From Arachidicoccus ginsenosidivorans (lineage in GTDB: Bacteria > Bacteroidota > Bacteroidia > Chitinophagales > Chitinophagaceae), in the NCBI RefSeq assembly GCF_007971385.1, contig NZ_CP042434.1:5146001-5210000 (forward strand): a DNA stretch of 64,000 bases, written 5' to 3'. Position 1 is the first letter of the stretch. Each line of letters opens with the position of its first letter. The notes below the pieces were generated by a model. It was not told where the DNA came from. It did not search any database and saw only the letters and a list, made by a program, of their open reading frames with translations. The translations under genes were made by a program, and so were the position numbers. Below are positions 1 to 9,659 of this stretch, piece by piece.

Positions 1-1107
1 CCACACCAGGCCACTGGGGTTGATAAGTATCAAACTGCGGCCGGATTATTTTTGTTGCAGGCATAATAATGGATTGAGTCATTCTTGGATCTCTGTTATA
101 AAACTCGGATCTGCAGGAATCATAACCTTCAAATTCGGGCGACTTATTTATCGGCAAGCCGTCCTTGCAAAGGTAGGCATCGGCCATTTTTTGGTAGGAT
201 TTAAATTACCCCAGGAAACACCATAAGCCCATCCATTGACATTAATATTGGTTCGGTATTTTTTAACGATGATCGATTCCGGATTATCAATGCTGGTTGC
301 ATCAATAAATAAATACCGGTAGCTTTCAGCGCCTTTTGCCTCATATAATGAGTAAGCATTGCTTGCTATTACATTGTTCGCTTCGGAATACGCTTGTTCT
401 AACAAAGAATCCGCACCGGTAAGCCCCCTGAATTTACGCCAGGTGCCTTCAAATAAGCAGACCCGCGCCTTAAACGCCTGAGCAGCCTCTTTACAGATTC
501 TACCTGTTTCTGCGTCTTTTTTTACGGGCAGATCGGCGATCGCAAAATTCAGGTCCCTTAAAATAGAGTCAAATACCACGGCCCGGTCCGCTCTTTTACT
601 GAAAACTTCTGGATCGCTCGGTAATAGCACCTTGCTTATAATGGGCACGCCACCATATAATTTTACCAATGTAAAATAATTGTAGGCCCGAAAAAAATAA
701 CCTTCCCCTAAATAGGGTTGAATATCCTGACCAAGCTCAGCGTTGCTGCCTTCCTGGATAAGCTTATTGGCATTTCTGATCCAGCTATATGCATTGTCCC
801 AGACTGCGTCTGTTTCTGGGGCAACATAGGTACCGGCACTGACGGCGTCAGTCTGGGTGCCAAAAGCGATATCGGACATATTATCGCTGTTATTCGTTCC
901 GCTGTAATGAGGATCATCTAAGGTGTTCTGGTAAAAGAAATTTGCTGCCAACTTGAAATCATTGGCCGTTTTCCAATAAGTGGGGTCTGTTATTTCTGAT
1001 GCTGGTTTGAGGTCCAGAAATTTATTACAGCTGGAGATACTCACTACTAACAGTGCTAAAAAGGCCCCATATTTAAAATATTTGAATTTATTTTTTGTGA
1101 ATAGCAT
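1..1107 (-). CDS. SusD/RagB-like nutrient-binding lipoprotein, cut by window edge and frameshifted
   Basis: Surface lipoprotein that caps the SusC channel immediately upstream in the operon and helps capture the substrate. The start at 1107 lies 10 bases after the SusC stop and opens a lipoprotein signal peptide with Cys at residue 27 (SISSCNKFLDL), followed by the family's N-terminal helical region. The frame stops early near residue 319, after the A6 run at 187-192. Adding one base restores a reading frame that runs open to position 1 and contains typical SusD C-terminal sequence (CKDGLPINKSPEF, then RDPRM). The product is therefore about 370 residues plus an unseen C-terminus; the family usually has 480-650. 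The break is probably a sequencing deletion rather than decay. The substrate cannot be inferred. Confidence 0.9.
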
Positions 1108-1117
1108 AGTCAAGAGT

Positions 1118-4100
1118 TTAAAAATTTGCATTAATGCCGAAGGAGAAAGTTCTGTACATCGGATAGTTATTCTCATAATAGGCTGGGTTATTAACATCAG
1201 GGGTAGCTTCCTCGGGATCATACATCCCGTCCCAGGTCCCTTTGGCCCACTCAAATATATCCTGTCCGCTAAAATAAAGCCGAAGGCTTTCAAGTTTGAA
1301 CTTTTTCAAGACGATCTGCTTGAATGTATATCCAATGGTGACATTTTTCACCCGGAGGTATTTTGTATTTTCCAGCCACTCAGAGGAAAACTGATAGTTA
1401 TTATTTTTCACTGTCGCATTATTGGACAATCTGGGATACCTGGCATTTTGATTTTGCTCGGTATAAGTTTTTCCATAAAAATAATCCAGCGGCTGAAACC
1501 AGAACTGACTCAATGGCACACCAAAATTACCATTACCTCTCCAAACATACTTATTACCAGTCCCTTGTAATATAAATGCAAAATCAAAATTATCAAATTT
1601 CAATCCACCGGTTAGGCTATAGGTAAATTTGGGATCCTGAGAGCCCAGAAAAACCGCATCCCCGCTGTAACCCTTGGACTTATCTCCATAAGTGGTTATC
1701 TGCCCATCACCATCAATATCTTCATACATGATATCTCCAATGCCTAAGCCTCCAAAGCCATTAGGTTGCAAACCAGGCACAATGCCTTTGCCGGCATATT
1801 TAGCCGCATAGTCGTCTAATTGCTGCTTAGTTCTAATAACCGTTCCCTTAAAACCAAAATATGAATTGAGTGGATATCCCTGTCTAGCAGTTGTCAGTCC
1901 TAAATTGTATGAATCCTGGCCCTGCAGATCTGTGACGATATTTGAATTATGATTAAGTATAAAACCTAAATTGAACTGCACTTTACCGATTTTGCTGTTC
2001 CATCCCCCTGTAAATTCCCAACCCTTATCTAGCAGCTTGCCTGAATTGGAGCTTGGGGCCACAGCGCCCAGTGTAGAAGGATAGGATACGCTGACCAGCA
2101 TATTGTTATTATTTTTCCGGTAAATATCAAATGAGAGACTGAGTCTTGAATCAAAGAGTGCCAGGTCTAGCCCCAGGTTTTTCGATTCAATGGTTTCCCA
2201 GGTTCGCTCAGGTGAGGCAATACCATTTAAATAAGCCATTTTGGAAACGGTGCTTCCGTCAATTGGATATTTGCCGCCAATTGAGATCAACTGAATATAA
2301 TCAAATAAGCCAAGGGCGGGGATATCCTGGTTGCCAGTCCTGCCCCAGGAGGCCCGAATTTTAAATAAATTGACCAAATGGGGATCAATTGTATTTTTGA
2401 AAAAGGATTCTTCTGACAATTTCCAGGCAGCAGAAATACTTGGATAAATATCACTCCAACGTTTTTCTGGTGCAAATTTTGAACTACCATCCTTTCTTAA
2501 GGTACCTTCGAGAAAATAGCGGTTCGCATAAGAATAACCAGCGCGACCAAAATAGGATAACAATGCCCAGGAATTATCATCCCAATAATCACCTGCACTG
2601 AGATTTTTCGGATCAGACAAGGGCAGGGTAAAAATCACATTACTTGAGAAATCTGCTCCCGACATATTTTCGGTTTCTCTGGTAAATTTCTCTCTGGAAG
2701 CACCTGCCATAAGCTTTATGGAATGCCTTCCAAAGGTTTTATCATAATTCAGATAGGTGCTATAATTTTTATAAACAGAACTCCAGCTATTAAAGTAGGC
2801 AGAATTAGGGTTATTACGGATCAACAGGTTATCGCTATTATCCCAGTTATGTTCTATATTGGTCGAATAATAGGCTTTATCATCATATCTCTCCAGATTT
2901 ATCCCTAACTGGCCTGTCCAAACCAATCCTTCAATGGGTGTCCATTCCAATTTAAAATTATTTCCCCATCTGGAATCACGTGTTCTTCTGTTGCCACCTT
3001 GTTCCAGTTCCTGAAATGGATTTTCATAGCCCTGGTATCCATAATAGTTGCCTTCTGGATTACGCACAGGAACATATGAAAAGACCTTAAGGCCGTTGTC
3101 AATAGCATCATTTAAATCTGATGGCGTCTTGGTATCCAGATAATCATAAGACACATTGGCATCGAGCTTCAGGTTGTCTAAAATTCTCGTTTGAAAGTTC
3201 AACCGTAGGTTATCTCTGGAAGAAGCATTGGTTCCAGCAGAAATATTGCCATTATCGCGCATATCTCCAAAGGAGAGTAAATAAGTTGAGTTATTTCCAC
3301 CGCCCGATACATTGATATTATGTGTTTGCCTAAGCGCGGTTTTAAACAGATCTCCATACCAGTCTTTGGACCCATAAAACATAGGATAAGACTGCAGGCT
3401 CCAGTTCTCACCTTTACCTACGCCTGGATCATGCGCTGCAATTTTGGCCAGGGTTGAATCTGAAAATGCTGGCGGATCGCCGTCATTTTTATTTGCTTCA
3501 TTAAACATTTCCACAAAATGAGCCGTTGTAGTCGCCTTTTTCATAATTCCTGGGGTCTTCATAGCAAGGTTATAGCTATAAGAAACACGAGGCTTATCGG
3601 AGCTTTTTCCTTTTTTTGTGGTCACCAGTATGACACCATCTGCAGCCCTTGCACCATAAATGGCAGCTGTGGCATCTTTCAAAACAGTAATATCTTGGAT
3701 ATCCTCTGGGTTAATAAGACTTAAATCCCCTGGGATACCATCAATTAATACAAGTGGCACATTGCCATTGACGGATGAAGCGCCACGGATGGCTAGTTGG
3801 TAACCTTGATTGCCAGGCTGACCACTTTGGCGTGTTATTGTAACGCCTGGTATCAGTCCCTGAATAGCGTCCATGGTTCCCGTTACGGGCCTGGACTCAA
3901 TTTTATCAGCGGAAAGTTTCGTTACAGCGCCAGTAAGATCACCTTGGCGTAACCGGGTTCCATAGCCTATCACGACCACTTCATCCAGTCCTTTTGTCGC
4001 TTCTCTTAGTACAATAGACAGTGGTTGGCCACCATGGACGGGTACTTCCTGCCTTTGATAGCCGATAAAACTAAGTTCAAGTACGCCATTATCGGGGGCC

Positions 4101-4534
4101 TCTATCTCAAAGTGCCCGTTTTCATCCGAAACAGTACCCCTTTTAAGCCCTTGGATCATTATGGTCACTCCGGCCAGCGGGTGTCCATCCCGATCGGTTA
4201 CCATGCCAGTAACATGCACCGGACGCATCATTTCCTTGGCGGAGGTAACAGCAATTACCTTGCTATTTACAATATTGTAAATCAAGCCATTACCCTTTAC
4301 AATCTTATCCAGAATCTGCGTAATGGACAAATCTGTGGCCTGGATGCTAATTCTCAAGTTATCTGGAACAGCCTTTGCATTATACAAAAAGCGATAATCT
4401 GAGTTTCTCTCTATCGTTTCAAATGCTTTACTGAGCCTGACATTCGATAACGTTATGGATATCTTTTTTTGTGAATAGACATGGGCTGAAGCTTGCAGGC
4501 AACAGGCAAGAAGGATGGCAATTGTCAGTTTCAT
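1118..4534 (-). CDS. SusC/RagA-type TonB-linked outer-membrane protein
   Basis: Energised outer-membrane importer partnered with the SusD downstream. I chose the start at 4534 because it begins a good signal peptide (MKLTIAILLACCLQASAHVYS); an upstream ATG adds 17 basic residues. Domains in order: STN domain at about 25-80 (typical of transducers that talk to FecR), carboxypeptidase-regulatory-like beta-sandwich at about 95-170, TonB-box region DEVVVIGYG near 185, plug with the GVTITRQSGQPGNQ and VLKDATAAIYGARAADGV motifs, then a roughly 800-residue barrel ending in an aromatic-rich strand with terminal Phe. At 1138 residues it is full length and uninterrupted. The STN domain plus the adjacent sigma/FecR genes imply that substrate binding also triggers transcription of this operon. 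The substrate is unknown. Confidence 0.95.
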   Translation of the reverse strand: MKLTIAILLACCLQASAHVYSQKKISITLSNVRLSKAFETIERNSDYRFLYNAKAVPDNLRISIQATDLSITQILDKIVKGNGLIYNIVNSKVIAVTSAKEMMRPVHVTGMVTDRDGHPLAGVTIMIQGLKRGTVSDENGHFEIEAPDNGVLELSFIGYQRQEVPVHGGQPLSIVLREATKGLDEVVVIGYGTRLRQGDLTGAVTKLSADKIESRPVTGTMDAIQGLIPGVTITRQSGQPGNQGYQLAIRGASSVNGNVPLVLIDGIPGDLSLINPEDIQDITVLKDATAAIYGARAADGVILVTTKKGKSSDKPRVSYSYNLAMKTPGIMKKATTTAHFVEMFNEANKNDGDPPAFSDSTLAKIAAHDPGVGKGENWSLQSYPMFYGSKDWYGDLFKTALRQTHNINVSGGGNNSTYLLSFGDMRDNGNISAGTNASSRDNLRLNFQTRILDNLKLDANVSYDYLDTKTPSDLNDAIDNGLKVFSYVPVRNPEGNYYGYQGYENPFQELEQGGNRRTRDSRWGNNFKLEWTPIEGLVWTGQLGINLERYDDKAYYSTNIEHNWDNSDNLLIRNNPNSAYFNSWSSVYKNYSTYLNYDKTFGRHSIKLMAGASREKFTRETENMSGADFSSNVIFTLPLSDPKNLSAGDYWDDNSWALLSYFGRAGYSYANRYFLEGTLRKDGSSKFAPEKRWSDIYPSISAAWKLSEESFFKNTIDPHLVNLFKIRASWGRTGNQDIPALGLFDYIQLISIGGKYPIDGSTVSKMAYLNGIASPERTWETIESKNLGLDLALFDSRLSLSFDIYRKNNNNMLVSVSYPSTLGAVAPSSNSGKLLDKGWEFTGGWNSKIGKVQFNLGFILNHNSNIVTDLQGQDSYNLGLTTARQGYPLNSYFGFKGTVIRTKQQLDDYAAKYAGKGIVPGLQPNGFGGLGIGDIMYEDIDGDGQITTYGDKSKGYSGDAVFLGSQDPKFTYSLTGGLKFDNFDFAFILQGTGNKYVWRGNGNFGVPLSQFWFQPLDYFYGKTYTEQNQNARYPRLSNNATVKNNNYQFSSEWLENTKYLRVKNVTIGYTFKQIVLKKFKLESLRLYFSGQDIFEWAKGTWDGMYDPEEATPDVNNPAYYENNYPMYRTFSFGINANF

Positions 4535-4672
4535 ATAAAAAAACGGTTTTTTGCGCCTTTTAACGATAAAGCAATATACTAGCAAAAAAAATCATACATT
4601 TGCATTGCGTTTGATTGTGAAAAAAAGAACCCCTTACCCTATGATCTGGACGAGGGTTTACAGTTAAGCGAT

Positions 4673-4700
4673 GATGGGGAATGTAGCAGCATTTCCCATC
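4673..4700 (-). promoter_or_regulatory. Hairpin between fecR and susC (locus 1)
   Basis: Arms gatggggaatg and catttcccatc (11 bp, one mismatch or G-T pair) enclose a 6-base loop. It lies in the 248-base gap between the fecR stop and the susC start. There is no T-tract on the minus side, so it is not a standard terminator. It could lower read-through or protect the 5' end of the susC message. Confidence 0.4.
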
Positions 4701-4782
4701 CTTCTAATAGCCAATTATAAATTTATACCTGTTTTTACTTAAGTCATAGTTTACAATTTTAAATGTGTGAATCAATCAATAC

Positions 4783-5800
4783 CTAATTGGAGATAAATAT
4801 CTTATTGCCTCTTTTTCTATAAGAAAATGGAGCTATAGCTTGTAATTCAAGCAGTGCTTCATCAATCGTTTCATCCTCAAAGCGACCTGTAAACTTATAT
4901 TGGCTGCAACTTTGTTTTTCAAAAATAATCACGACGTTGTAACGTCTTTGCAACCGCATGGCCAGTGTCCCAAAAGTTTCCTCCTTAAAATTAGTTTGTT
5001 GACCATCCAGGAAGTGTCCGCTGCAATTTGAGTTTGTGGGTCTGGGACAATCGGCAAAATACGCGTCATGCTCATTTGCGAGTTGGACTCAAGCGAAACA
5101 CTGTCATTATGTAATATCAACTTTTGACTGGGTTTTAGGTGGATCTTTTTTGCCTTTGTTTTATTTAATGAAATTTCAATGGAACCACTTATTAAAGCAG
5201 CTTCAGAAATCTTGTCCTCCGGGTAGGCCCGTATATTAAAAACCGTTCCCAAATCTGTTACATCAAAACCATCTGTATGCACCAAAAAGGATGTAATGAA
5301 TCATGCTTGACATCAAACATTGCCTCCCCTGTTAAAGCAACTTCTCTTTTCCCATCTCCAAATCCTGTTGTATAAGTCAAGGTTGACTTGGCATTCAGCC
5401 AGACTTTTGTCCCATCAGGTAATGTAACGCTCGTTTTGGATCCAGCCGGCGTTGATACGACACTTTTTTGATACCCCTTTTGATGATTGCCAACGGATCT
5501 GACTATTATAAAAATCAAGGCCGGTATACCTAGTATTATCAAAGCGATTGCAGCAACTTTTCGGAGCTTTAATATCTTAAAAGTATTGTTTACCTGACCA
5601 CTATTAACAATATGCCCCCGCTTATTAATCCGACTATCTGAGATCAATTCGCTCTCAAGTGTCGTTTCAATTTTCTGCAAGGCATTTCTTAACTCCTGAT
5701 CCAGATCCTCTCGCTGCAATAAATGCATAAGTTCTTCAAATTCATTAGCTGAACAAGTACCCTGAGCGAACTTATTTAATAAATAATTAATGCGGGACAT
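4783..5800 (-). CDS. FecR-family anti-sigma factor (two frameshifts in this sequence)
   Basis: Inner-membrane anti-sigma regulator that holds the ECF sigma factor encoded just upstream and receives a periplasmic signal from the SusC STN domain. The N-terminal cytoplasmic part (about 1-85) carries the usual short-helix region; a single membrane segment lies near 88-105 (IALIILGIPALIFIIV); the periplasmic FecR domain contains the LPDGTKVWLNAKS and VALTGEAMFDVKHD motifs. The frame breaks at A5 (5284-5288) and again at A4 (4987-4990). Restoring one base at each joins three segments into a 339-residue protein with a normal DUF4974-type C-terminus ending in KRGNKIFISN. Both breaks are single-base losses in homopolymers, so the gene is probably functional in the organism. 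Confidence 0.9.
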
Positions 5801-5900
5801 AATGTACTATATAAGACGTAGGCAAATAAAAATTGTACTACTGTAGTAAGTACTTTTTTTAATTAAATAAATTGGTGGTGGTATAGGTGAATAATAAGCA

Positions 5901-6482
5901 CTAATCTACTTGCCTTTTTACAAAGCTTACAATGTGCTCCATGGCCTTAACAAGTTGGTTTCTAACTGTATGGGGAGATATATGTAATAAGGAAGCCACT
6001 TCATTACGGCGCCTGCCCTCTGTTTTACTTAATATATAAATGGCTTTCCTTTGTGGCGGTAGCTGTTCAATGGCTTGTTGAATAATTTGATGAAATTCCT
6101 TTTTGATAAGCAGTTCTTCTTGATTTAAATTATTGGCCTGCAACATATTTTGCCAGAGCTGATCTTTTTTGCGCTGATCTTTTGCAGCGGTCCTCAGATA
6201 ATCAATAACTCGGTTTTCCACAAGTCGGTGTAAAAAGGAATTGATATTTTCAATTTCAGACAATCGGTATCTGATCATCCATAACTTTAAAAACACATCC
6301 TGAATCACATCTTTGGCAACTGCGTCAGATTTCAGCATTTTGAAAGCAAACAAATAAAGGCGATGCTCGTATTCTCTGAATAGTTCATTAAAAAGCTGTT
6401 CAAGTACATCTTCTGAATTTATCTGTAAATCAGTACCTGAAGCCTTTTGTTGCATAATTGATGAATATTTTGCTAAATGCAA
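5901..6482 (-). CDS. ECF-type RNA polymerase sigma factor
   Basis: Sigma factor expected to transcribe the adjacent SusC/SusD operon when released by FecR. Region 2 is at about 30-100 (EYEHRLYLFAFKMLKSDAVAKDVIQDVFLKLW, quoted here in part as the DVIQDVFLKLW core-binding helix). Region 4 is at about 130-185 with LPPQRKAIYILSKTEGRRRNEVASLL in general form and the HTH segment SPHTVRNQLVKAMEHI. It has 193 residues, usual for the Bacteroidota family. A second ATG nine codons in is an equally possible start. The gap to fecR is 100 bases. Confidence 0.93.
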   Translation of the reverse strand: MHLAKYSSIMQQKASGTDLQINSEDVLEQLFNELFREYEHRLYLFAFKMLKSDAVAKDVIQDVFLKLWMIRYRLSEIENINSFLHRLVENRVIDYLRTAAKDQRKKDQLWQNMLQANNLNQEELLIKKEFHQIIQQAIEQLPPQRKAIYILSKTEGRRRNEVASLLHISPHTVRNQLVKAMEHIVSFVKRQVD

Positions 6483-7015
6483 GATAATAACATTTCTTGG
6501 AAACTATCCATATAAAAGCCGTAATCTCTTTTTTGATCCATTGAATAAAGCACGCTAGCTTACCTACGCATTTGACATTGAATCTGTTCTATATCATCCT
6601 AGTAATTTAAATAACCTGAGATATATTTAATGTTAAATATTCAGTTGCAGCACCAACACCAATACATTAGCGTTATCCTACTGTCTTTATTCAGGTAATG
6701 ATTTTTATTCTACAAGAGGCCTGTATACCTAATAAAACTTTAGGTTCTTTTAATATCGTTCAATTTCTTATGCAGGTGATGAGGATATTTTAAGGTAAGG
6801 CATATCTTAAAATAGTCCGGTTGTTTTAAATAAGGTGATCCCCTGGAATATACTCATTAAAACGAGTAGCAAGTTTGCCTTTTAGAATACTTAACAAGGA
6901 CCAACTATCCTTCATTCCAATCGGATCGGATATACTACTTTCTTATTAGTGAATTACAAAAAGACCTCTTATAATATTTAGTTTTTAACCAATTTAAACA
7001 GGAAAGGCACCCCCC
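6483..7015. other. Intergenic region with no gene seen
   Basis: AT-rich, with stops in all frames and no recognisable coding signal. It should hold the promoter for the sigma/FecR/SusCD operon on its left, but I see no convincing -7 box in the expected orientation. Confidence 0.5.
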
Positions 7016-7047
7016 AAAAAAAGCCTTCCTGTATGCTACAGGAAGGC
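7016..7047 (-). terminator. Rho-independent terminator of the second SusCD operon
   Basis: Perfect 11-bp stem gccttcctgta / tacaggaaggc around a 3-base loop, followed on the minus strand by seven T. It lies 74 bases beyond the stop of the DUF4998-like gene and closes the minus-strand operon that starts at the sigma factor at 17157. Confidence 0.88.
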
Positions 7048-7120
7048 CATTTAACAGTCAAACCCTAAAACAACTATCTATCCTAAAATTAATCTGATTG
7101 TAGCGGTCTTTTTTCTAGCA

Positions 7121-8360
7121 TCAATTACTATAATTGTATTCTAGTTTCAGGTAATTAACCTCATAGAAGGAGCCGTTATCTGTCATACTGGCTAAGAAGC
7201 CTAGCGTCACATAACCAGGTGTATCAATGCTAAAAGTAATACTGATATTATCTCCGCCGTGATTAGAAGAGAACTCGTAATAAGCCAAACTCTGATCCTC
7301 TGCATGTTCAATATCTGGGAAATTTTGGCCAAGTGCGGCTACTATATATTTTCTGCCCTGATCGTTCAGGTCATTCATGTTAACGGTCATTCTCCATTTG
7401 CCACTATAGGGTAAATATAAAGACTGGTAGATTTTGCCATTGGTGATGGAAGGCTTCCCCCATCCGGACTCCATGGCAATCATCGAATGATTTTTAACCT
7501 CATATCCACCGTATCCGCCTGCATTTTTTACATTATCCGTGGTTGTCCAATCGGCAAGATTACCCCATCTCCCGCCGTCCCATGTGTCGTAATAAAACGG
7601 ATTGCCCGCATTTAACAGATACTTGGTCGTAAGATCCACCCATACATTCTCAATGGCCGGTGTATAGGTATCATATGCCGTTTTAAACGTATCAATGCAA
7701 AGACTATCGGGTCTGTAATAAGTTCTGTAAACAACAGCGCTCCCCTTTTTATAATCTTTTAGCAGCGTGTCTTGTTGCTCCATCCCTATTTTAAAGCTGA
7801 CAGAGTCATTATCAGATGTAAGGTAATGAACTTCTGTCAGGATTGGCCCTGCACTCAAATCCAAATCTGCAAATTTTAAATGAACCTGCAGACCGGTATC
7901 CAAAAAGGAGGATTCAATTGGCCTGTTATTGAGTGAGGCGCGGTATTTATCCCATAGACCGTTCCGATGGCAAAGACCGGAACAGACCGGTTACCGCTTG
8001 CATCCTCATTTACGAGCTCAAAAGTATGCGCTCCTTCCAGCAGTTTGCTGATCACAAGGCTGGTGGTATCTGAGGCGCCGGTTCTATGTACATCCACATC
8101 CACAGAATCCGTACGACTGTCCCAATAGATATGCGATTTTACAATATTGGGGTCGGAGCTCAGTACAGACTTAAGCAAAACGCGATAATCGCCCGAATAA
8201 ACCAAAATCGTATCGGGCTTGGCGGGATAAACCAAATCTCCTTTTACAAAATCCTTTTATAATCATCCATTTTAGTGCAGCTGCCTACGGCCCATAACAG
8301 CATAATTAGAAATGCCAGGGCCCCGAAATGGCTATTTTTAATATTCAATTTACCAATCAT
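7121..8360 (-). CDS. DUF4998/DUF5013-like lipoprotein (two frameshifts in this sequence)
   Basis: Last gene of the second SusCD operon and probably an accessory surface-exposed binding lipoprotein. The start at 8360 opens a lipoprotein signal (AVGSCTKMDDYK). The frame breaks at the T4 run 8255-8258 and at 7946-7948. Adding one base at each gives 413 continuous residues. The N-terminal half matches the DUF4998 pattern (KGDLVYPAKPDTI, IYWDSRTDSVDV, THTFELVNEDASGNRSVP in general form, then YRASLNNRPIESSFLD). The C-terminal half is a beta-sandwich-like DUF5013 region (YYDTWDGGRWGNLADWTT through YEVNYLKLEYN). Families are named from remembered patterns, not a search. No catalytic residues are recognisable; carbohydrate or glycopeptide binding is only inferred from the context. 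Confidence 0.82.
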
Positions 8361-8390
8361 AACATTTATTTTTTTTGCTTCTAAGTGGGT

Positions 8391-9645
8391 TTAATTTCTG
8401 GGATCACCATATACATTGGTTTCTACAAGGGTCATATAAGTGGTACCCAACCAGTTTTGAAGAGAATTGATCCTTAAATACCTGTATTTTTTATCTCCGG
8501 AGTGGAAGGTGCAGTTAAATCCAGCCGCTGCCTGATTAAAATCATCCTGGGTAAGATACCCATATGGTAATCCTGAAGGCTTTTTGACTTCATAACTACC
8601 CAATAGATCCCAGCCGTTAAAACTACCGTCACTGGCAGGCTCAGTAGCGCCCCAGACTTCAAATTTCCTTAAGTTACCTCCATAAAAGTAATTCCTTAAT
8701 CCACTGGAACTCGGCGTCGCATTTTCTGAATATTCAAAAATTACCATTCGGCTAAGCTTGGTCGCTACGCCGATATCAATGGTCACGTGCTGCGCTTCAA
8801 TACTGTTGGAGTTGGTCCAGACAACATCCGGCCAGGCGTCGCCCCTGGTTTTACCATCCCACAGAGACGTAAGCCCTTTGGAATTTTGATTGTAAAAATC
8901 ATAGGTAGGTTCGCCAGGTAAATTTGTTCTGCTAAATTTACTTTTATCCAGTAAGGCTTCGTAAAGAGGCGATATTTCTGTAAAAAGCGTATCTGTTGTA
9001 TTCTGGTATTTGTCCCTAACATACACGGCCACCTGAATGGCGTTTGTATCCAGTCCCCTGATCGAGTTATCAATGGAATCCGTAGAGGTATATATACCAG
9101 AATAAAGTGCCCAATTCCCTTTTTGTCTGGTTAATAGCTGAATGGCGACATCGGCTTTCTCGTCATTGAGGGCTTTTATATTTATCCCGCCAAAATCAGG
9201 GGATACTTTTAAGGAATTATAGACTTCCCAAATTGGACTGATTAACGGTCTCACCTTGACTTCAATAGGCTTAGAGGCTTTTCAGCACGGTTGACTGAAA
9301 AGATTTCCACCGTATGTTCAAGTGTATCAGCAAAGCCGTCCAGTATTAGTTGATTTTCATAATAAGACGCCTTTACCACCCTTTGAACACCCTTTTTAGT
9401 CTCATAGACGGCTTTTACGTAATACAGGTTGGGGTCGGCTGGGACTGTGTAATGTAAAATGGCCGTTCCTTTACCATTGTCTATGGTGATATTGGATATT
9501 AATTGGGGATTGTCTCATTTTGGCTGAGCGAAGCATGTACCACCCCATCTTTTTTACAGTTTAAGTTTAAAAATAGCATCTGCAATAGCAGCAATATCCC
9601 TACTGGATATCCGAAACTTTTTAATTTATATAATCGATTTTTCAT
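8391..9645 (-). CDS. DUF4959/DUF5000-like lipoprotein (two frameshifts in this sequence)
   Basis: Accessory lipoprotein encoded 14 bases after the SusD stop. The start at 9645 begins a lipoprotein signal with the lipid Cys in NLNCKKDG. The frame is broken at the G4 run 9505-9508 and the T4 run 9279-9282. One added base at each gives 418 residues without stops. The order is a fibronectin-like DUF4959 N-terminus (PADPNLYYVKAVYET), a middle domain (KPIEVKVRPLISPIWEV), and a C-terminal discoidin-like DUF5000 domain from about 270 (SLWDGKTRGDAWPDV through YRYLRINSLQNWLG), a fold that often binds sugars. The neighbours suggest it helps bind the operon's substrate at the cell surface. Confidence 0.82.
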
Positions 9646-9659
9646 ATACTTTGATTTTT